Shown: one piece after another, positions 59,486-64,000 of the stretch
How the letters are laid out: each line of letters opens with the position of its first letter
Numbering within the stretch: position 1 is the first letter of the stretch
From: Symbiodinium natans
Taxonomy: Eukaryota > Sar > Dinophyceae > Suessiales > Symbiodiniaceae
Length of the DNA stretch: 64,000 bases
Reading direction: 5' to 3'
Assembly: GCA_905221605.1 (NCBI GenBank)
Contig: CAJNDS010002790.1
Coordinates: 848,597-912,596 of the forward strand
The notes under the pieces: model-generated
Seen by the model: only the letters and a program-made list of their open reading frames with translations
The model's database searches: none
What the model was told of the DNA's origin: nothing
Translations under genes and position numbers: made by a program

Positions 59486-60775
59486 ATGCTGAAGGTCTGG
59501 ACAGTTTCTGGGGAGGAGTTCCTTGCCGTACCCAGGGAGGAGTTAAGTGATGTAGTTACCCTCAAGCAGCGCTTACAGAGCCTCTGCGGCCTGCCACGTT
59601 TTCGGCAAAGGCTGCTGAGCAGCGGCATGAGTCTGGCCGATGACGCCAGCTTGGTATCGGTTGAATCGGTTGATGACCTACAGCTAGTGCTGCTAGGCTT
59701 TGCAGACGCGTCGGAAGAGGAGGTGAAGGAGTTGTTTGATGCTACGAGGACTGGAGATGCAAGCAAAGTCGAAGCCATCCTCAAGAAGCCGGTGAACCCA
59801 AACCTGGAGTGGGATGGTTTCCGGCCTCTTCTGGTTGCAGCCGAGGCGGGGCACCTGGAACCTGCGCGCTTGCTTACGGAGGCCGGGGCTGACAAGGACT
59901 GGGCACATGCTGACGGCTTCACGCCTCTCATGTGCGCATCGGCGGGCGGGCATGTGGAGATCGTGCAGTTGCTGTTGGAGGAGGGAGCCAACGAGACCTT
60001 GGCCAATGAGGCTGGAAAGACTGCCCTTACTTTTGCAGCCAGGCGTGGCTTCGATGAGATCGCCCGATTGCTGTTGGAGGGCAGGGCTGACAAAGATTCG
60101 GCAGACAATGACGGCGTCACGGCTCTGATCTATGCAGCTGCACATGGGCACGTGGAACTCGTGCGTTTGCTGCTTCAGGTCGGAGCTGCAAAGAATGCCG
60201 CGAGCAATTCCGGCCGCACGGCCCTGATGGAAGCATCAGGGAAAGGTCATGTCGAAGTTGTCCAGCTCTTGTTACAGGCTGGGGCTAACGCAGCTCTGGC
60301 CGACTGCATTGGCAGCACCGCCCTCTCTGACGCAGCTTACGCAGGGCACGCGCAGATTGTGGGTCTTCTAGTGGACTCCGGGGCCAACACGGACCCTAAG
60401 AATTTCTACGGCGACACGCCTCTCATTATTGCATCTCGGGAAGGCCACAGTGAGGTGGTTCTCCTGTTGCTTCAGGCGGACGTGCAGAAGGATTTCAGAA
60501 ACTGGACCGGCGATACCGCTCTGATCTGCGCATCTGGCAAAGGCCATGAGGACGTCGTGATTCTGCTCCTGGACGAAAGCGCAGACACGGACATTGCGGA
60601 CAGTGATGGCAACACCGCTCTCATCTGTGCAGCCGAGAAGGGCCACCTTGAAGTGGTCCGGTGGCTACTGGAGGCAGGTGCTGACAGAGATCTCGCAAAC
60701 CTTGACGGTGGCACGGCCAGTACCACTGCAGCGCAGGAAGGCTACGTTCAGATCGAGCGGCTGCTGAAAGGCTGA
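59486..60775 (+). CDS. Ubiquitin-like plus ankyrin-repeat protein, 429 residues, intact single exon
   Basis: ATG 59486 begins MLKVWTVSGEEFLAVPREEL. Residues 1-72 are a ubiquitin-like segment (LKQRLQSLCGLPRFRQRLL, then DDLQLVLLGF) of the type that heads many Symbiodiniaceae ankyrin proteins. A short linker (EEEVKELFDATRTGDASKVE) forms a half ankyrin. Ten ankyrin repeats of 33 residues run from about residue 110 to the end, with the G-x-T-A/P-L and G-H-x-E-V-V-x-L-L-L consensus. Typical units are GHVEIVQLLLEEGAN and GHLEVVRWLLEAGAD. The last repeat is degenerate. Ankyrin arrays mediate protein binding, and the partner is unknown. The gene has no introns or telomere-like interruptions, unlike most islands here, which fits an origin by retroposition. 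Stop TGA is at 60773-60775. Confidence 0.9.
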   Translation: MLKVWTVSGEEFLAVPREELSDVVTLKQRLQSLCGLPRFRQRLLSSGMSLADDASLVSVESVDDLQLVLLGFADASEEEVKELFDATRTGDASKVEAILKKPVNPNLEWDGFRPLLVAAEAGHLEPARLLTEAGADKDWAHADGFTPLMCASAGGHVEIVQLLLEEGANETLANEAGKTALTFAARRGFDEIARLLLEGRADKDSADNDGVTALIYAAAHGHVELVRLLLQVGAAKNAASNSGRTALMEASGKGHVEVVQLLLQAGANAALADCIGSTALSDAAYAGHAQIVGLLVDSGANTDPKNFYGDTPLIIASREGHSEVVLLLLQADVQKDFRNWTGDTALICASGKGHEDVVILLLDESADTDIADSDGNTALICAAEKGHLEVVRWLLEAGADRDLANLDGGTASTTAAQEGYVQIERLLKG

Positions 60776-61199
60776 AAAAGAAGCACGCGGGTCTTTCTTT
60801 CTTTCCGTCATGTGTCCCATTTAGCCCCCATAATATCCTTAAACCCTAAACCCTATAAACTATAAACCCTATAAACCCTAGAAACCCGAAACCCGTTTTT
60901 CCATGGACCGGCCCTATCGCCTGAACACCGTTAGTTCTCGTTGAGAGTGTGCTCGGGTGCTCAAGGCATGGGGTGCGCACAGCCCATGTGGCGCTTGTAC
61001 CGGTGGTGTGTGTGGCAGTGCGATAGGTTCTTTTCCTTTTGCTTCTGTTCAGGGTTTAGTGCTTCGGGTTTAGTTTAGGGGCATCAGTCGGTGACTTGTT
61101 ACGATTCAGGCTGAGAACTTCTGAAATGTTTGAGCAACAGGACCCACGAGGTGCACGTTCTCCCTCTACTCACATCCTTTACTCCGAAACCCTAAAACC

Positions 61200-61465
61200 A
61201 GTAAGGCCACGGTTCGTGTAGGTTCGTTTCGGTTTCGGGGTACATAGTCTGGAACGGTTCCGATTCATGCGGTTCGCGGCGGCTTGCGGTTCGGTTCGGT
61301 TCGAGGGGCTGGAGGGGCTGGGAGGGGCTGGCCTTGGCTTCAGGTTCGGTTCCATGGCGGTTCGTGTTTGTCGCGGTTTCGGCGGTTCACGGTTCACACG
61401 GTTCCTTCGCGCGTGCGGTTCCTGGCGGTTCGGTTCCGGTTTGCGGTTCGGTTCGCGGCTTTCCT
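61200..61465. repeat. CGGTTC/GGTTCG-rich degenerate array
   Basis: Repeated GGTTCGGTTC, GCGGTTC and TTCGCGG words over about 260 bases, giving Arg/Phe-rich frames on both strands. It resembles no other repeat in the window. Confidence 0.8.
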
Positions 61466-61978
61466 GTAAAACCCTGAACTCCAAACCCTGGAGAGCCAAG
61501 GATCCTTCACTCCCCGTAGGGAGCCTCGACCCGAAGCCCATAAGCCTCAAATAACCCTCCAACCTGCATGACTGAAATGACTGAAGGCTTTTTCTCGGCT
61601 TCATGATCTGTGACACCTTCCCTACTACGTGTTCCCAATCGAGGACCGGCAATGCGACACGGAGCCTATTCCTGCCCGGCCTGTTCTTCCCCTCCTATAT
61701 CCTCTGTATGATTGTAGCGAAGCACTTGTCCGAACCCTAAACCCTAAACACTACAAACACTAGACAGCGCTACAAAAGAATTGATGGTACCTCCGGGGCA
61801 TTTCCCAAAGAGATGTTGAGAATTGAGAGTGTAAACTTTGGAGTGTAGGTATTGCCTGCTTCCATGCATGTATGCATAGAAAAAGACTGCCTAGCGGTCA
61901 CAATCGATTGTGAGTGAAAGATGCTTAGCATATTGACAGACACTTATCGCATACACATTTACATACGCACACAAACAA

Positions 61979-62003
61979 CACACACACACACACACACACA
62001 CAC
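61979..62003. repeat. (CA)n microsatellite
   Basis: About twelve CA units. Confidence 0.95.
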
Positions 62004-63051
62004 ATATGGATGGTTCACAAAGATCCAAGATGCCAGATGGATCATCCATGCTTCAAGCTTTCAGGGGAAGAGCTGGCCGTAGGTGCTGTCGGGAGAAAAC
62101 TCGGACAACAAGGAAAGTTTGCCGGGCCATCCCATCTGTTGTGGCTTCATCACCTCGCAGCAGTTCAGCTTCCGTGGCTGCCTGGGGCAGCAGTCGAGAT
62201 GTCATTCCCTTTTGAGGAGGCAAAGAGATGCAAACATGCAAACCCTGCTCTTATCACATGACCAAGGCCATGTTGAGATTGCCCTCCGCCCCCCCCCCCC
62301 CCCCCGCCCCATGCTTTGGAATTCTGGCGCTGGAAAGCGGTGGAGAACCATTCCGCTTGCACCTCTCGGCGTGCGTGCGCCAGAACGGGTAGGGTTGAGG
62401 GCCCATGAGATTCTGAAAAGTGTCAGCGCTACGGTTCTCATTGATGCATCCCATGGGGTGCAAGCGGGTGCTGATGCAGACCTGAGAAGGCGTGGATTGA
62501 ACATGAAGGGTTGCGCAGCCCTTCGGGCCAGCAAGGGCACGGCACGTATCTGCGAGCAGGGCTGCGACTGTCTGTTTCTTCTGTTGGATTTGTTTTGATT
62601 GGGGGGGGGAGGGGCGTTCTAGAGTTTATAGGTATTGAAGGGTTTTTAGGGGCTCCAGGATTTTGTGGGGTTAGGGTTCTAAAAGTCAAGGAGGTTGTGG
62701 GACTATATGGGAGTTGAGGAGCTCAAAGGGCGTCAGGGGCTTTCTGGGTTTTTAGGGTTTAGGGTTTTTGGGGTTAGGGGGGGTTCAGGGTTTAGGGTTG
62801 GTAGGCGGTGATGGTGTCGCATAGGATTGTACCAGATGCTGCTCTGCATACGGGTACTACTATCGCGTGGGAGTTTGCATAACAAGGCGCTGGGGAGGTA
62901 TTGAAGGCGAGAATTTGGGTTCAGGAACTGATACAGTGGCCAGGTTGCAGGTCCAGGATGTTTAGGGAGTTAAGGGATTTATTTGGATTTAGGGTTTAGG
63001 ATTGAGGGTTTGGTCTAGGGAGCACAGATATCCCGGGACTGGGGACTACAG

Positions 63052-63153
63052 GAGAACGTGAGCCACAGCGGATCCATTGCCGACGACGCAAACCACGTGC
63101 TGAATGCATTGTCTGAAGTTCTTCCGCGTGGCTGCGCCTGGATCATTCTATAG
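63052..63153 (+). CDS. Terminal exon candidate, 33 codons plus stop
   Basis: After GGGGACTACAG the frame reads ENVSHSGSIADDANHVLNAL then SEVLPRGCAWIIL and TAG. The composition is strongly protein-like, and it is one of the most convincing islands despite no family match. Confidence 0.5.
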   Translation, partial: ENVSHSGSIADDANHVLNALSEVLPRGCAWIIL

Positions 63154-63551
63154 TCTCCGGGTTGGGGTTGTGGGGTTTCAGGCTCCACGGGATTTTGCGG
63201 GTAATGTTCTCTAACTATGGTTGCTCCTCAAGCCCTAAATCGAGTGCCCTTCAACCTAGGAGCCTTGACCCCTGAACCCAAGCCCTCAATCCCTCCGTCC
63301 CTTAGCCCCCAAACTCCCCCAACATATGTCATGCCAAGCCTATGGCAGCATCCACGGTCGTCTTCTGGCCCAGGTGTGCTTTGCTCAGAGGACGCGTAGG
63401 CTAAGAGCTGGCAGGACCTACGACAGAGTGATGGCGCGGGTCGAGTGTCGCTTTCAATCTTGCCCTGATTGATTATGGATGGTTGGTGTGGTTGTCTTCT
63501 TGACTCCCTGCGTCCGCATATACGACTTCAGCAGAAGCCGGCAGGATGACA

Positions 63552-63612
63552 TCCCTAAACCCTAAACCCTGAACCCTAAACCCTAAACCCTAAACCCTAA
63601 ACCCTAAACCCC
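63552..63612. repeat. CCCTAAA tandem block
   Basis: About eight heptamers with one CCCTGAA. Confidence 0.9.
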
Positions 63613-63645
63613 CCAAAGCCCCTAAGCCAGTAGCGGTGGCCCCAG

Positions 63646-63722
63646 GTGCTGGGTGATTTCGACCTCGGTGAGCTGGAAGGCTTGAGTGACAAGATCTCCG
63701 CAAAGATGGACCGGCTTCGGGG
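63646..63722 (+). CDS. Exon candidate, helical segment
   Basis: After GTGGCCCCAG the frame reads VLGDFDLGELEGLSDKISAK then MDRLRG. It is acidic and helical, flanked by CCCTAAA block on the left and TTTAGGG on the right. The family is unknown. The donor is uncertain. Confidence 0.5.
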
Positions 63723-64000
63723 TTCGTTTAGGGGTTTAGGGTTTAGGGATCAGGGTTCAGGGTTCAAGGTTTAATTAAGGTTTAGGGCTTAGGGCGTTTA
63801 AGGGCGTTTAAGGCTTTGCGTCAGGAGTTCTTTTCTTGAGCGCAAAGTCGCAAAAAGCCCTGAAAATTGAGGGCAGAAGTCGCCGCAGCAGACGTTGGGC
63901 CAAGAACCAAGACAACAAGCTCACAAACAAGTCAGTTCCCTAAGGAACCCCTTTAAGGCCCAAGTGTATGCCATATGTATACTGTATGGGTACATGGACC

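Larger units (their letters stand above)
60776..63045. other. No recognised gene: telomere-like matrix, CGGTTC array, CA repeat
   Basis: Sparse CCCTAAA tracts are followed by a CGGTTC-rich array (61200-61465), a (CA)n run (61979-62003) and a poly-C tract near 62288. A 171-codon frame at 62083-62598 crosses the poly-C tract and has no recognisable motif. I do not call it. Confidence 0.5.

Noticed and set aside
59296-60120. Minus-strand 274-codon Ser/Ala-rich frame opposite the ankyrin gene
   Set aside because: Antisense shadow of a GC-rich repeat-encoding gene, with no domain.
62083-62598. 171-codon + strand frame near the right end
   Set aside because: It passes through a poly-C tract that creates a polyproline run, no motif is visible, and the frame choice is not supported by splice or start context.

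Overview
The window looks like nuclear DNA of a dinoflagellate, most likely a Symbiodiniaceae-type alga. Four things support this. There is an intact single-exon gene for an N-terminal ubiquitin-like segment followed by ten ankyrin repeats, in a style typical of that group. The splice donors appear to be a mix of GT, GC and GA. A near-match to the dinoflagellate spliced leader lies inside a retroelement. All coding evidence is on the + strand, as in dinoflagellate unidirectional gene arrays. Plant-type telomere-like heptamers (TTTAGGG/CCCTAAA and variants) are scattered through almost every kilobase in both orientations, so much of the window is a degenerate telomere-like matrix rather than unique sequence.

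Layout. From 1 to about 34.6 kb, small GC-rich coding islands (about 40-200 bp, usually after CAG and sometimes before GTGAGT/GTAAG) sit in that matrix. Islands at 1.06, 3.4, 5.5, 5.9 and 6.4 kb look like pentatricopeptide repeat (PPR) pieces. Five islands between 25.08 and 27.51 kb fit the conserved core of a bestrophin-family anion channel in the right order, with consistent phase at the two GT/AG junctions where it can be tested. Many other islands are protein-like but unidentified. Several encode short polylysine/polyarginine segments, and these cluster at 44.0-50.9 kb. Foldback (MITE-like) families, poly-G tracts, a 600-bp GTGCGC satellite and homogenised blocks of telomere-variant repeats fill the rest.

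The centrepiece is an 8.8-kb LTR element at 34607-43403. It has two apparently identical 265-bp LTRs, a 5-bp TCGGG target duplication and a purine tract abutting the 3' LTR. It has no recognisable gag, protease, integrase or reverse transcriptase. Its five overlapping open frames instead encode RNA-metabolism domains: a WW domain, an S1-like fold, an MLLE (PABC) domain plus a second MLLE-like segment, and six CCCH zinc fingers. The LTRs also carry a spliced-leader-like sequence. I read it as a recently inserted non-autonomous retroelement with a host-type RNA-binding cargo. This is the strongest candidate for an undescribed system here.

From 53 to 64 kb there are a few more islands, a frameshifted small secreted Cys-rich protein gene (56.7 kb) and the ankyrin gene (59.5-60.8 kb). 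Splice boundaries are proposed by eye and need RNA evidence. No rRNA, convincing tRNA or CRISPR was seen.
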